DNA of 64,000 nucleotides. Origin: Plut-88900 sp963668115 (GTDB taxonomy: Bacteria; Chloroflexota; Dehalococcoidia; Plut-88900). Positions 34,864 through 43,994 of this stretch are shown in pieces. Each line of letters begins with the position of its first letter. Positions within the stretch are counted from its first letter, which is position 1. The DNA lies in assembly GCA_963668115.1 (NCBI GenBank), contig OY764147.1:310001-374000 (forward strand), written 5' to 3'. A program made the position numbers and the translations under genes. The notes under the pieces were generated by a model. It searched no databases. It worked only from the letters and a program-made list of their open reading frames with translations, and had not been told where the DNA came from.

Positions 34864-36294
34864 TCAGTTGGCGTGGGCCATGGAGACGGGGGCGGGGCCG
34901 ATTTTGTTGTAGCAGTCCAGGGCGGCGACTTTGTAGCACTCGGCGAGGGTGGGGTAGTTGAAGACGGTGTTGACGAAGTAGTCCAGGGTGCCGCCGAAGG
35001 CGAGGACGGCCTGGCCGATGTGGATGAGCTCGGCGGCTTCGGCGCCGATGATGTGGATGCCCAGCAGTTTCCGGTTGTCCCTGTGGAAGAGCAGTTTCAG
35101 CATGCCGGAGTCGTCGCCGAGGATGTTGCCACGGGCTATTTCACGGTACCTGGCAAGGCCCACCTCGTAGGGGACGCCGGCCTCGGTCAAGGTTTGCTCG
35201 GTGCCTCCGACCATGGACAGCTCGGGGACGGAGTAGATGCCGAAAGGGAATTGGTCGGGGGAGGAGTGGTACTCGATGCCAAAAGCGTGGCAGGCGGCGG
35301 TCCGGCCCTGCTCCATGGAGGTAGAGGCCAGGGATGGGAACCCGACAACGTCGCCGACGGCGTAGACGTGGGGCTGGGCGGTCCGGTAATTTTCATCTAC
35401 GGGTATGCGGCCTTTCTTGTCGGTGGTGATACCCGCGGACTCGAGATTGAGGGCGGCTGTCGCGCCCACCCGCCCGACGGAATACATAAGCAGGTCCGAC
35501 GCTATGGTCTTTCCAGACTTGAGGTAGGCGACGGCCCTTCCGTTGGCCGATTCCACGCGCTCCACTTCCTCGCCGAATCGGAAGATGCAGCCCATGTCCC
35601 GCATGTGATAGACGAGGGACTCCGTCAGTTCATTGTCTACAAACTCGAGGATGCCGGAGCGCTTTTCGACGACGGTGACGTCAGTGCCGAGGGCGGCGAA
35701 AATGGAGGCGTATTCGATGCCTATTACACCGGCGCCGACGACGGTCATGGTGCGGGGGATGGCGTCCAGGGCGAGGATGCCGTCGGAGTCAACGATTACC
35801 CGGTCGTCGACGTCGAAGCCGGGGAGGGGGGCGGGGTTGGTGCCGGTGGCTATGACGATCTTGTCGGCCTCGACGCGGACGGCACCTCGCCTGCTGGTGA
35901 CGAGGAGGGCGTTGGGAGATTCGAAGACTGCCTCGCCCTGGAAGACCTTCACGCGATTGCGCCGCATCTGGTGACGGATGACCTCGGTCTCCTGGACGAT
36001 GACGTGGTTGCAACGGAAGAGGAGGTCTTCGGACATGGATATGTCTTCCTTGACGGTGAAGGAAGAGCCGTAGATGCCGCGTTGTCGGAAGCCGGTGAGG
36101 TAGAGGACGGCCTCACGGAAGGTCTTGGAAGGGATGGTGCCGGTGTTGATGCATACCCCGCCGACCACCTCTCTGCGTTCGCAGATTCCAACCCTCTTGC
36201 CCAGCTTGGCGGCCTGGATGGCGGCGCGCTGACCGGCGGGACCGGTGCCGATGACGAACATGTCGTAGCGCCCGCTGTCGGTCAAATTGCTCAA
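34864..36294 (-). CDS. sthA: Soluble pyridine nucleotide transhydrogenase / dihydrolipoamide dehydrogenase-like flavoprotein
   Basis: A two-dinucleotide-fold flavoprotein of about 476 residues. FAD site: MFVIGTGPAGQRAAIQAA. The redox region reads GGVCINTGTIPSKTFRE, where the second Cys of the CxxxxC disulphide is replaced by Thr, as in SthA-type transhydrogenases and unlike lipoamide dehydrogenase. NAD(P) site: VVGAGVIGIEYASIFAALG. The dimer-interface region VFNYPTLAECYKVAALD replaces the His-x4-Glu pair of Lpd. TTG at 36294 with AAGGGG upstream is preferred; a GTG at 36327 has no ribosome site. Confidence 0.85.
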   Translation of the reverse strand: MSNLTDSGRYDMFVIGTGPAGQRAAIQAAKLGKRVGICERREVVGGVCINTGTIPSKTFREAVLYLTGFRQRGIYGSSFTVKEDISMSEDLLFRCNHVIVQETEVIRHQMRRNRVKVFQGEAVFESPNALLVTSRRGAVRVEADKIVIATGTNPAPLPGFDVDDRVIVDSDGILALDAIPRTMTVVGAGVIGIEYASIFAALGTDVTVVEKRSGILEFVDNELTESLVYHMRDMGCIFRFGEEVERVESANGRAVAYLKSGKTIASDLLMYSVGRVGATAALNLESAGITTDKKGRIPVDENYRTAQPHVYAVGDVVGFPSLASTSMEQGRTAACHAFGIEYHSSPDQFPFGIYSVPELSMVGGTEQTLTEAGVPYEVGLARYREIARGNILGDDSGMLKLLFHRDNRKLLGIHIIGAEAAELIHIGQAVLAFGGTLDYFVNTVFNYPTLAECYKVAALDCYNKIGPAPVSMAHAN

Positions 36295-36369
36295 GAAAAC
36301 CCCTTGAGTAAAGCCCCTGGAACGCACAGGGAGTGTAGTTGGGGTCGGGTGGGGGTGTCAATGGAGGGG

Positions 36370-36446
<77 letters not shown>

Positions 36447-36547
36447 GGGAGCGGGGTGATTTTAACAGAAGAGAACGCGCGCCGATACATTGTATGGACG
36501 CTGCTCTCCAAATGGGCGTCTCCCTTGACGGGAGGGGAGGTCGGGAG

Positions 36548-36733
36548 CTATCTGTCGGAGGCGAGGACACCGCCGAAGGACCAGCTTTCCTGGGACACGT
36601 CGTTGAAGACGATGTCCACGGCCTCGGCCTGGGTCTTGGCGATGGTGACCATGGCGTCGGTGATGACTCGGGCGAGCTCGGCCTTCTGGGCCTTGGTCCT
36701 GCCGGGGTACATGTCAATGGTGACTCTGGGCAT
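36548..36733 (-). CDS. 4-Oxalocrotonate tautomerase family protein
   Basis: 61 residues, the normal length for the family. Pro2 (the catalytic N-terminal base after Met removal) is followed by RVTIDMYPGRTKAQKAEL, the typical strand-turn-helix, and VSQESWSFGG near the end. These hexameric or dimeric enzymes ketonise 2-hydroxymuconate-type enols. CGTAAGGAGAAAG precedes the ATG. It lies 24 bp after the 2-hydroxyacid dehydrogenase gene and is probably co-transcribed with it. Confidence 0.88.
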   Translation of the reverse strand: MPRVTIDMYPGRTKAQKAELARVITDAMVTIAKTQAEAVDIVFNDVSQESWSFGGVLASDR

Positions 36734-36757
36734 CTCTTTCTCCTTACGGAATAGGGG

Positions 36758-37786
36758 CTAGTAGCCCGCTTTCTTGTCTACCAGGTTGATAAGGTCTTCG
36801 CCCTTGATGTAGCGCTCGACGTTCCGGGTGAAGAGGTCGGCGACGCGGTCGTCGTATCCGAAAACGTCGCCGGCCTTGTGCGAGGCGAATATCACGTTGT
36901 CCAAGTCCCAGAGCTCGCTGTCCTGGGGGAGGGGCTCGGTGGCGAAAACGTCGAGGCCTGCGCCGGCAATGCGGTTCTCTTTGAGGGCCCTGGTCAGGGC
37001 ATCCTCATCAACCACGCTACCGCGAGCGATGTTGATGAGGAAGGAAGTCGGGCCCATGAGGTCCAGCTCCCGTTCAGTGATGAGTTGTCGGGTGCCGGGT
37101 GTGCCGGGTACGCAGAGGGCTACGTAGTCGCTGCGCTTCAGCAGGTCGTCTAGGTCAGAGGCGGGCATTACCTCATCCACGTCGCCCACGTTGTACTGCC
37201 GGCCGGTTACGGTCCTGCGGGTGGCGAGAACGGTCATGCCGAAGGCCTTGGAGAGTCGGGCGACGTCTCCGCCGATGGCGCCCAGGCCCACGACTCCGAC
37301 GGTCTGACCTTCTAACTCGATCTGGTCGTAGAAATCGCCGCTCCAGACCTTGTCACGTCTTTCGGCGATGAGACGGGGTTGCTTCTTGCTGAACATCAAG
37401 ATGCACATCATCACCCACTCGGCGATGTTGCGGTTGGACAGCTGGCGGGCGTTGGTGATGACGATGGGAGATTCGAGGATGTCTGGGCCGACGTCCAGAT
37501 CGATGCCGTCCCAGACGTACTGGAGCCACTTGAGGTTCGGGGCACGCTTCGGCAGGCCTCCGGGGAGGGAGGCGGAGTAATAGATCTCGATTTGGCCGAT
37601 GACGTCGTCAACATTCTGTCGGGCGGCGGTTGCTTCGGGGGAGTCGGGGCCGTGCTCGGAAGCGGTGTCTTTCTCCGCCTTGAGCAGGCCGACAAGGTCG
37701 AAGAGTTCCACCCCGGGGAGTGCGTTGAGCCTGTCGACGTGAGTCTGGGAAATGGGATAGCCGTAGGCGACCTTGAGCGCTGCCAA
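36758..37786 (-). CDS. D-2-hydroxyacid dehydrogenase family protein
   Basis: 342 residues. NAD(P)-binding motif VGLGAIGG at 166-173. The catalytic set is Arg255 (INIARGS), Glu284 (FATEPLP) and His303 (ASHKAG), complete for the family. Use of NADP is possible because basic residues follow the motif (ATRRT at 188). Reduction of a 2-keto acid is likely; substrate unknown. It is first in the short operon with the tautomerase. Confidence 0.9.
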   Translation of the reverse strand: MAALKVAYGYPISQTHVDRLNALPGVELFDLVGLLKAEKDTASEHGPDSPEATAARQNVDDVIGQIEIYYSASLPGGLPKRAPNLKWLQYVWDGIDLDVGPDILESPIVITNARQLSNRNIAEWVMMCILMFSKKQPRLIAERRDKVWSGDFYDQIELEGQTVGVVGLGAIGGDVARLSKAFGMTVLATRRTVTGRQYNVGDVDEVMPASDLDDLLKRSDYVALCVPGTPGTRQLITERELDLMGPTSFLINIARGSVVDEDALTRALKENRIAGAGLDVFATEPLPQDSELWDLDNVIFASHKAGDVFGYDDRVADLFTRNVERYIKGEDLINLVDKKAGY

Positions 37787-37875
37787 TGGAACCTCCTGCC
37801 CCGGCGTGGGGACTTTGGGGTGATGGGCGGATTATAGCAACCGACAAGGGCTGCCACAACGGGAAACGGAATGGG

Positions 37876-38613
37876 CTAGACGCCGCGGCTGAGGCGGGTT
37901 ATCAGGGGCTCGGGGAGGTTGGCCCGGCGCATCTTTTCCTGGGTAGCAGGTATGTCGTAAGGGACGCGGTAGTGGCAGATGGAGTTGAGGTCGCTGTCGT
38001 AGATCGCGTAGTTTGAGGTGGGGTTGCGGTCTCGGGGCTGGCCGACGCCTCCGGGGTTGATGAAGAGCGGCCCCTTATCCAATTCGATGGGTACGTTGGT
38101 GGGGAATTCCAGGAACTCGCAGGTGAGGGCGTCGGGGTCGACGCGGCAAAAGAATGGGATGTGGGAATGGCCGACGAGGCAATGGCCGGTTTTCAGGTGT
38201 TCAAGGCTGGCGAGGGCGGAGGTATCGGAGACGAGATATTCCCAGATAGGGTCTCGGGGGGTGCCGTGGACGAGGGTGAAGTCACCTCTCTCGAGGATCA
38301 GGGGAAGGCTGGCCAGGTAATCGGTATGCTCTTTGGACAGGTGGGTCTGAGTCCATTGGGCGGCGGCTTTGGCATAGGGGTTGAAGTCCCGGGTGTCGAT
38401 CTTGCCGATGGCGGCCCAGTCGTGGTTTCCGGCCACGGAGACGTGATCGTAATCTCTCAACAGGTCGATGACTTCGGTCGGGTTGGGGCCGTAGCCGACG
38501 ATGTCACCGAGGGACCAGAGTTGGTCGATGGTGCCACGGGAATGGGCGTCGTTGAGGACGGCGTGAAAGGCCTCGAGGTTGGCGTGGATGTCGGCGAGGA
38601 TTAGGGAGCGCAT
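37876..38613 (-). CDS. Metallophosphoesterase (calcineurin-like)
   Basis: 245 residues. All five dinuclear-metal motifs are present: ADIHANLEAF, LGDIVGYGPNP, AGNHDWAAIG, VHGTPRDP and GHSHIPF. It belongs to the YfcE/ApaH-like bacterial group, which act on phosphodiesters or diadenosine polyphosphates. Transcribed away from thiL; the 109-bp gap holds the promoters of both. Confidence 0.9.
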   Translation of the reverse strand: MRSLILADIHANLEAFHAVLNDAHSRGTIDQLWSLGDIVGYGPNPTEVIDLLRDYDHVSVAGNHDWAAIGKIDTRDFNPYAKAAAQWTQTHLSKEHTDYLASLPLILERGDFTLVHGTPRDPIWEYLVSDTSALASLEHLKTGHCLVGHSHIPFFCRVDPDALTCEFLEFPTNVPIELDKGPLFINPGGVGQPRDRNPTSNYAIYDSDLNSICHYRVPYDIPATQEKMRRANLPEPLITRLSRGV

Positions 38614-38709
38614 GGGTTTCGGGCCCCGTTTGGTCGGGGGTTCAACTATAGCAAGCGGGGTGTCGGGGCGCCACAGGCCACGGTCTTATGGCCCGCGAGA
38701 GAATCCGAT

Positions 38710-38715
38710 TATAAT
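38710..38715 (+). promoter_or_regulatory. TATAAT -10 element of thiL, leaderless spacing
   Basis: A perfect TATAAT ends only 7 bases before the thiL ATG. Transcription would start at or next to the A of ATG, giving a leaderless mRNA; no ribosome site is seen. Confidence 0.6.
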
Positions 38716-38722
38716 TTTGGGC

Positions 38723-39724
38723 ATGAAGATTTCGGAGTTGGGGGAGTTCGGGCTGGTGGAGATGATCGCCGATGTTCTGGGAGCAAGGGAGCAGGATGGG
38801 CGGGGCGGGGTGCTTTTGGATATCGGGGATGATACGGCGGCCTGGCGCACGGGGTCGGGGGTCGAGTTGGCTACGACCGACACGATGGTGCAGGACGTGC
38901 ACTTCCGGTTGGAGACTACATCGTATCGGGAGCTGGGGTGGAAGGCGCTGGCCATCAACTTGAGCGACATTGCGGCGATGGGAGGGGCGCCCAGGTATGC
39001 GTTGGTCTCGCTGGGGCTGCATCCTGATACCGACGTGGAGGAAGTTGCCGAACTGTACCGGGGGATGAAGGAGATCGGGGATGAGTTCGGGTGCAGGGTG
39101 GTTGGGGGCGATACGGTCGGGGCACCGTGCATGATGATAAACGTGTCGCTGATTGGCGAGACGTTGGACCCCGGGTGCTTTATGCGGAGGGATGCGGCCA
39201 AGGCGGGCGATTTGATAGCGGTGACGGGGTGGCTAGGGGGCTCGGGGGGCGGGTTCAGGGTGCTGAACGATGGGATTGAGGTCGCTACCGACGTGAAAGG
39301 CCGTTTGAAGGACGCGCACAACAGGCCCGTGCCACGGGTCAAGGAAGGGCAGACCCTCCTAAAGGCCGGGGTAAGGGCGGCGATGGACTTGAGTGACGGA
39401 TTGATGTCTGACCTGCCGAAGATGGGTAGGATGAGCAGGTTGACAGCGCGGGTGTCGGTGGAAGACCTACCTATCTCCGCAGATGTGAGGGAGGTCTTCG
39501 GGCCTGAGGCCGTGGGGCTCGCATTGACTGCCGGGGAGGACTATGAACTGCTGGTGGCCGGGTCTCGGGAGGTGCTGGAACGGGCCTCGGGGGAGATGGC
39601 GACTCCACTCACTATCATAGGGGAGATGGTGGAAGGCGAGGCCGGGGCGGTTATCCTGGTAGACGAGAAGGGAAAGGCGATGGCCGCTCCGGAATCCGGA
39701 TGGGAGCATTTTTCGAGCCGTTGA
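38723..39724 (+). CDS. thiL: Thiamine-monophosphate kinase
   Basis: 333 residues. Converts thiamine phosphate to thiamine diphosphate with ATP. The N-terminus MKISELGEFGLVEMIA and the motifs GDDTAAW, TTDTMVQDVHF, WKALAINLSDIAAMGG, GGDTVGA and MDLSDGLMSDL are those of the AIR synthase/ThiL fold. An earlier in-frame start at 38579 lies in the divergent gene and is rejected. Followed by tsaE with a 4-bp overlap. thiE is 5.5 kb downstream. Confidence 0.95.
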   Translation: MKISELGEFGLVEMIADVLGAREQDGRGGVLLDIGDDTAAWRTGSGVELATTDTMVQDVHFRLETTSYRELGWKALAINLSDIAAMGGAPRYALVSLGLHPDTDVEEVAELYRGMKEIGDEFGCRVVGGDTVGAPCMMINVSLIGETLDPGCFMRRDAAKAGDLIAVTGWLGGSGGGFRVLNDGIEVATDVKGRLKDAHNRPVPRVKEGQTLLKAGVRAAMDLSDGLMSDLPKMGRMSRLTARVSVEDLPISADVREVFGPEAVGLALTAGEDYELLVAGSREVLERASGEMATPLTIIGEMVEGEAGAVILVDEKGKAMAAPESGWEHFSSR

Positions 39725-40227
39725 GTAACTTGAAGCAACTAAGAATTACGACGCATGGGCCGGAAGAGACGCAGGCGCTGGGTAGGCGGTTGGGGGAGGT
39801 GATGGGGGGTGGCGAACTGGTGCTGATGTCGGGGGACCTGGGGGCAGGAAAGACGTGCATGACCCAGGGAATAGCGTGGGGCCTGGGCGTTAATGAACAT
39901 GCCCGGAGCCCGACCTTCGTGCTGGTCTCCGAGTACGAGGGGAGACACACCCTGTTCCACGCGGACCTGTACCGAGTGGATGATCCACTGGAGGCTGAAG
40001 ATCTGGGGCTAGACGAGACATATGGCAATGGCGGGGTGTGCGTTGTGGAGTGGGCTGAGAAAGCAGATTCGATTTTTCCGGAAGACCACCTTCGGGTGAA
40101 CTTTACGGTAACCGGGCCAGATGAGCGGATTGTCGAGCTTCGGGCGGGGGGTGACAAGCACGAGGCGCTGCTCGGGAAGTTGAGGGAGGACGTCGGCCAT
40201 GCGTGTCCTCAGGGGACGGAGGCATAG
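39721..40227 (+). CDS. tsaE: tRNA threonylcarbamoyladenosine biosynthesis ATPase TsaE
   Basis: 168 residues. P-loop GDLGAGKT, then SPTFVLVSEYEGRH and HADLYRVDDPLEAEDLGLDE, typical of TsaE (YjeE). It helps TsaB/TsaD make t6A at position 37 of ANN-decoding tRNAs. TTG at 39721 overlaps the thiL stop (TTGA); an ATG at 39700 would overlap thiL by 25 bp. tsaB follows without any gap. Confidence 0.94.
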   Translation: MSNLKQLRITTHGPEETQALGRRLGEVMGGGELVLMSGDLGAGKTCMTQGIAWGLGVNEHARSPTFVLVSEYEGRHTLFHADLYRVDDPLEAEDLGLDETYGNGGVCVVEWAEKADSIFPEDHLRVNFTVTGPDERIVELRAGGDKHEALLGKLREDVGHACPQGTEA

Positions 40228-40917
40228 GTGTACCTGGTTATTGACACGGCGACGAGGGACCTGGGCGTCGCGTTGATGGATGATGCAGAGGTGGCGGGGC
40301 AGTTTCACTGGCGCACGCGGCAGAACCATACAAAGGAGCTGGTCCCTGCGATCCGGCATTTGCTGGACAAGGCTGGAATAGGTTTAAGCGACCTTAAGGG
40401 TATTGTGGTGAGCCTGGGGCCGGGCGGGTTCTCGGGGCTGCGGGTGGGGATGACGACGGCAAAGGGGTTGGCGGTGGGTACCGGCGCGCCGCTGGTCGCC
40501 GTGCACGCGCTGGATGCGGCTGCGTACCCGATGTTGGGGCTGGGGGCGCCGGTGTGCGCGCTGATGCCGGCGGGGAGGGGGGAGGTGGCGGCGGCGATGT
40601 ACGGGACTAGCGGCTCGGAGATGGATAAGACAGTCGATGAGCACCTGACCACTATCGAGACCTTGGGCGAATCGATACAGGAGCAGACCATATTCTGCGG
40701 GCCGATAACGGAGGAGATGGAGAGGGAGTTGAGAGAGAGGATGGGTGAGCGGGGGTTGGTGCCTCTGGGGGTGGGGCGGGCGTCTCGAGTTGTGGCTATG
40801 GGGGAATTAGGCATCCGGAAGATCGGGAGGGGGGAGGCGGATGATCCGGTGACGTTGCAACCCCTGTATATCCGGCGACCGTCGATTACGAAGCCGACTC
40901 GGGCGCCGGGGGGATGA
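40228..40917 (+). CDS. tsaB: tRNA threonylcarbamoyladenosine biosynthesis protein TsaB
   Basis: 229 residues of the ASKHA fold. LVIDTATRDLGVAL opens the protein, with ELVPAIRHLLDKAG, VSLGPGGFSGLRVGMTTAKGLA and VHALDAAAY following, as in TsaB. It has no catalytic metal site and scaffolds TsaD. GTG start directly after the tsaE stop. tsaD and rimI are not in the window. Confidence 0.95.
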   Translation: MYLVIDTATRDLGVALMDDAEVAGQFHWRTRQNHTKELVPAIRHLLDKAGIGLSDLKGIVVSLGPGGFSGLRVGMTTAKGLAVGTGAPLVAVHALDAAAYPMLGLGAPVCALMPAGRGEVAAAMYGTSGSEMDKTVDEHLTTIETLGESIQEQTIFCGPITEEMERELRERMGERGLVPLGVGRASRVVAMGELGIRKIGRGEADDPVTLQPLYIRRPSITKPTRAPGG

Positions 40918-41022
40918 GGGTTGGTCTGCTAATATGGGCCCGGCTCTTACAATGGCCGATATTTGACAAGGGAAACTATCGAAAAGGAGGACTGCGTCGC
41001 CCTCGGGCGGCGCGTCGAATAT

Positions 41023-41478
41023 ATGAGCACCGAAAGAACATTGGTACTTCTTAAGCCCGATGCTGTTCAGAGGGGGCTATCCGGCCAGGTGATATCCCGG
41101 TTTGAGGGGAAGGGGCTGAAGATTGTCGGGATGAAGATGATCCACATGGACAGGGCGCTGGCGGGCCGGCACTACGGGGTGCATGAGGGGAAGCCGTTCT
41201 TCGAGGGGCTGGTGAACTTCATAACATCGAGCCCGATTGTGGCCATCGGTCTAGAAGGGCCAAAGGCGGTGGAAGTGGTCCGGAATATGATGGGCGTCAC
41301 TGACCCCAAGAAGGCGGCGCCTGGCACCATACGCGGGGACTTCGGGATGGACATTGGCCGGAACCTAGTGCACGGGTCTGATTCGCCGGAGAACGCGGTG
41401 TCGGAGCTGGCGTTATTCTTCCAAGACGGGGAATTGGTGGACTACGAGCGGAACGTGGAGCCGTGGATACTGGAGTAG
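41023..41478 (+). CDS. ndk: Nucleoside-diphosphate kinase
   Basis: 151 residues, standard length. ERTLVLLKPDAVQRGL opens the protein; phospho-acceptor His117 lies in NLVHGSDS, with GTIRGDFG before it. Balances NTP pools. ATG at 41023 gives the family start. An upstream start at 40963 adds 20 atypical residues. The TACAAT at 40950-40955 may be its -10. Confidence 0.97.
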   Translation: MSTERTLVLLKPDAVQRGLSGQVISRFEGKGLKIVGMKMIHMDRALAGRHYGVHEGKPFFEGLVNFITSSPIVAIGLEGPKAVEVVRNMMGVTDPKKAAPGTIRGDFGMDIGRNLVHGSDSPENAVSELALFFQDGELVDYERNVEPWILE

Positions 41479-41485
41479 GGGGCGG

Positions 41486-41830
41486 TTACTGGATGCGGAC
41501 GATGGTGTTGCCCTGCTGCCAGAGGCTTTCCAGGCGGTAGTACTCACGCTCTCCGGCGGAGAAGATGTGGACGACTATGTCGCCGTAGTCGAGGAGGACC
41601 CAGCCGGACCCCGCCGAGCCCTCACGGTGAAGCATGGGAATGTCCGAGTCTTTGAGGCCCGACTCTATTTCCTGGCGAAGGGCCTCGGTGTGGCGTGGGG
41701 TGAGGGAGCTCATAATCACAAAGTAGTCGGCGAATCCGCAGATTTCTGCGACATCGAGCAGCAGGATATCGGCTGCCTGCCTTTCGGATGCGAGCTCGGT
41801 GATTTTTCTTGCCTGTTCGAGGGTCTCCAG
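41486..41830 (-). CDS. rsfS: Ribosomal silencing factor RsfS, apparently from a CTG start
   Basis: 114 residues in the RsfS/Iojap family, which blocks 50S-30S joining by binding uL14. Family text: ARKITELASERQAADILLLDV, then CGFADYFVIMSS, HREGSAGSGWVLLDYGDIVVHIF and YYRLESLW (first item quoted as ARKITELASERQAAD and ILLLDV). The N-terminal part has no ATG, GTG or TTG in frame between the upstream stop and Phe-Val-Ile-Met. The best start is CTG at 41830 with GGGAGG six bases upstream. Alternatively a one-base indel near 41830 separates it from ATG 41861, which would give the usual MTYTEPAGG start. Confidence 0.88.
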   Translation of the reverse strand: METLEQARKITELASERQAADILLLDVAEICGFADYFVIMSSLTPRHTEALRQEIESGLKDSDIPMLHREGSAGSGWVLLDYGDIVVHIFSAGEREYYRLESLWQQGNTIVRIQ

Positions 41831-41956
41831 GCTTGCCTCCCGCCGGTTCGGTATACGTCATTTTAGCATTCGACTGTCGGGGGTCAACGACCGATTGTCA
41901 CAACGTTGGCACCTCCAGAATCGGCGTGATATCCTCCAATAGCTTTGAGGCGTGAA

Positions 41957-43096
41957 ATGGACATAAAGAAGGACGTAGTTGTAGCGGCGATGAGCGGGGG
42001 CGTGGACTCCGCGGTGTCGGCTTATCTATTGAAGGAAGCGGGCTACGATGTGATTGGGGTGACGATGCGGCTGTCGGCGCCGCAGCCGGCGTCGGGGAGC
42101 CGGGAGAATAAGCGCTGCTGCACGGCGGAAGACACGACGGACGCGCGTCGGGTGTGCAGGATTCTGGGGATTCCCCACTACGTGCAGAACTTCGAAAAGG
42201 AGTTCCGGGCCAAGGTCATCGAATACTTCCTAGACGAATATCGAAAGGGGCGGACGCCGAACCCTTGCATAGCGTGCAACGAGCAGGTGAAGTTCAGGTT
42301 CCTAATGGAGCGGTCTCGGGCGCTGGGCGCCGAGAAGCTGGCCACGGGACATTACGCGCGCATTGAGTATTCGGATGGGCGGTACAGGTTGCTGAAGGCT
42401 CGGGACCCGGGGAAGGACCAGAGCTATGTGCTCTACGGGCTGGGGCAAGAGGAGCTTTCGAGGCTGGTGTTTCCCGTCGGGGACTACCCGAAGGCCCAGA
42501 TAAGGGAGATGGCGAGGTCTTTGGATTTGCCTGTAGCGGACAAGCCGGACAGCCAGGACATCTGCTTTATACCAGATGGTAACTACAGGGGTTTCCTGCG
42601 CAAGAGCATGGATCCCAGGCCCGGAGACGTAGTGGACACGGAGGGGAACCGGATCGGGGGGCACCAGGGGGTCGAGGAGTTCACGGTGGGACAGAGGAAG
42701 GGGCTGGGGGTGGCGTCGTCGGAGAAGCGGTACGTGGTGGCGCTGGACGCGGGTCGGAACGAAGTGGTAGTGGGAAAGGAAGGCGATCTTTGGTCGGAGG
42801 GGTTGACGGCGTCCAAGGTGAGCTTTGTGTCAGGCGAACATCCGATTGGGCCGACGAGGATGAAGGTGAAGATAAGGCATCGGGCGCCGGAGGTGTTGGC
42901 GACGCTGGAGTCGGATGGGGAGACGGCGGTAGCGAGGTTTGACGAGCCGCAGAGGGCGGTGACTCCGGGGCAGGCGGTGGTGTTCTATGATGGGGATGAG
43001 GTGGTGGGGGGTGGGGTGATCGAGGGGGCTTTGGGGTCGGGGGCTGGTGGGGCTTCGGTGGGGGAATCCCGAAGGGCTGTGACGGTGGGTTCCTGA
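41957..43096 (+). CDS. mnmA: tRNA-specific 2-thiouridylase MnmA
   Basis: 379 residues. ATP pyrophosphatase loop AMSGGVDSAVSAYLL near 11-25; the catalytic cysteines are Cys104 (NPCIACNE) and Cys203 (DICFIPDGNY). Makes s2U34 in tRNA-Lys, -Glu and -Gln. ATG at 41957 has GAGG at good spacing; TTG at 41945 is an alternative. The C-terminal ~25 residues are Gly/Ser-rich and extend past the usual end. Divergent from rsfS. Confidence 0.96.
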   Translation: MDIKKDVVVAAMSGGVDSAVSAYLLKEAGYDVIGVTMRLSAPQPASGSRENKRCCTAEDTTDARRVCRILGIPHYVQNFEKEFRAKVIEYFLDEYRKGRTPNPCIACNEQVKFRFLMERSRALGAEKLATGHYARIEYSDGRYRLLKARDPGKDQSYVLYGLGQEELSRLVFPVGDYPKAQIREMARSLDLPVADKPDSQDICFIPDGNYRGFLRKSMDPRPGDVVDTEGNRIGGHQGVEEFTVGQRKGLGVASSEKRYVVALDAGRNEVVVGKEGDLWSEGLTASKVSFVSGEHPIGPTRMKVKIRHRAPEVLATLESDGETAVARFDEPQRAVTPGQAVVFYDGDEVVGGGVIEGALGSGAGGASVGESRRAVTVGS

Positions 43097-43172
43097 TCAC
43101 GGACTAATTGGAAACGAAACAGGGTCCGATGGAGAAATCTACGTAACGTAGCTGCCATGCGGAACCTCTCCC

Positions 43173-43242
43173 ATTCCGCTCTTGAGACTCCCTCGAGGGA
43201 CTCGGGACAGGCTCTTCGACGGTATTCAGGGCCGAGCGGAAT
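43173..43242. repeat. Hairpin-forming intergenic repeat (GCTCTTCGA type)
   Basis: Arms ATTCCGCTC (43173-43181) and GAGCGGAAT (43234-43242) enclose CTCGAGGGACTCGGGACAGG and CTCTTCGACGG. The inner text resembles the repeats at 51056 and 55706. It fills most of the gap between mnmA and rnhB; nothing else is seen there. Confidence 0.55.
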
Positions 43243-43343
43243 ACCTGCTCCCCGGAACAAGGGTGCCTTTGGAATTCGGAAGTCTGAAGTCCAGGTTATG
43301 TGGGGGTATGTAAAGGGGACATGTTAGTCAGGCAGCTAGTTGC

Positions 43344-43994
43344 ATGACGAAAGCCGATACTCGGGCGCCGGGATTTGAAATGGAGAAGGCTTTCAGGGAG
43401 CGGGGACTGAGGTACATAGCTGGGGTAGACGAGGTGGGTCGGGGGCCGCTGGCAGGGCCAGTGACGGCGGCTGCGGTGATATTCCCTCCTGATATTGACG
43501 AAGAGACATTGCTCGGGATCCGGGACTCGAAAGAGCTGTCGGCGGGAGCGAGGGAGAGGTTGGCGGCAGTGGTGTTGCAGAGGGCGCTGGATGTGAAGGT
43601 GGGGTGGGCCCCGTCCAGGGAGGTGGATGCGGTGGGGATAGTCGGGGCGACCAGACGGGCGATGATGAGGGCGATCAACAAGCTGGAGCCTCGGCCGGAA
43701 GGGCTGCTTATCGATGCGGTGTCGCTTCCGGGGATTTCGTTGCCGCAACGGTGTCCCGTAAAGGGGGATAGGGTGTCACTGTCGATAGCGGCGGCGTCGA
43801 TAGTGGCAAAGGTGGCACGGGACAGGCTGATGGAAGAGGCCGACCGCAGATATCCCGGGTACGGATTTTGTCGGAACAAGGGATACGGGACCCGGGAGCA
43901 CATGGGGGCGTTGGAGCGCCAAGGGCCGTGCCGGATTCACAGAGTCAGCTTTGCTCCCGTGGCGCGGTGCAACGGCCTCGGGATGCTTGTCTAA
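43344..43994 (+). CDS. rnhB: Ribonuclease HII
   Basis: 216 residues. Removes single ribonucleotides from DNA. The acidic active site is seen in AGVDEVGRGPLAGPV, GIRDSKELSAG and LIDAVSLPG, and SIAAASIVAKVARDRLM is the type 2 signature. An N-terminal extension of about 25 residues precedes the family core; Met14 is an alternative start. The stop overlaps the next ATG (TAATG). Confidence 0.95.
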   Translation: MTKADTRAPGFEMEKAFRERGLRYIAGVDEVGRGPLAGPVTAAAVIFPPDIDEETLLGIRDSKELSAGARERLAAVVLQRALDVKVGWAPSREVDAVGIVGATRRAMMRAINKLEPRPEGLLIDAVSLPGISLPQRCPVKGDRVSLSIAAASIVAKVARDRLMEEADRRYPGYGFCRNKGYGTREHMGALERQGPCRIHRVSFAPVARCNGLGMLV

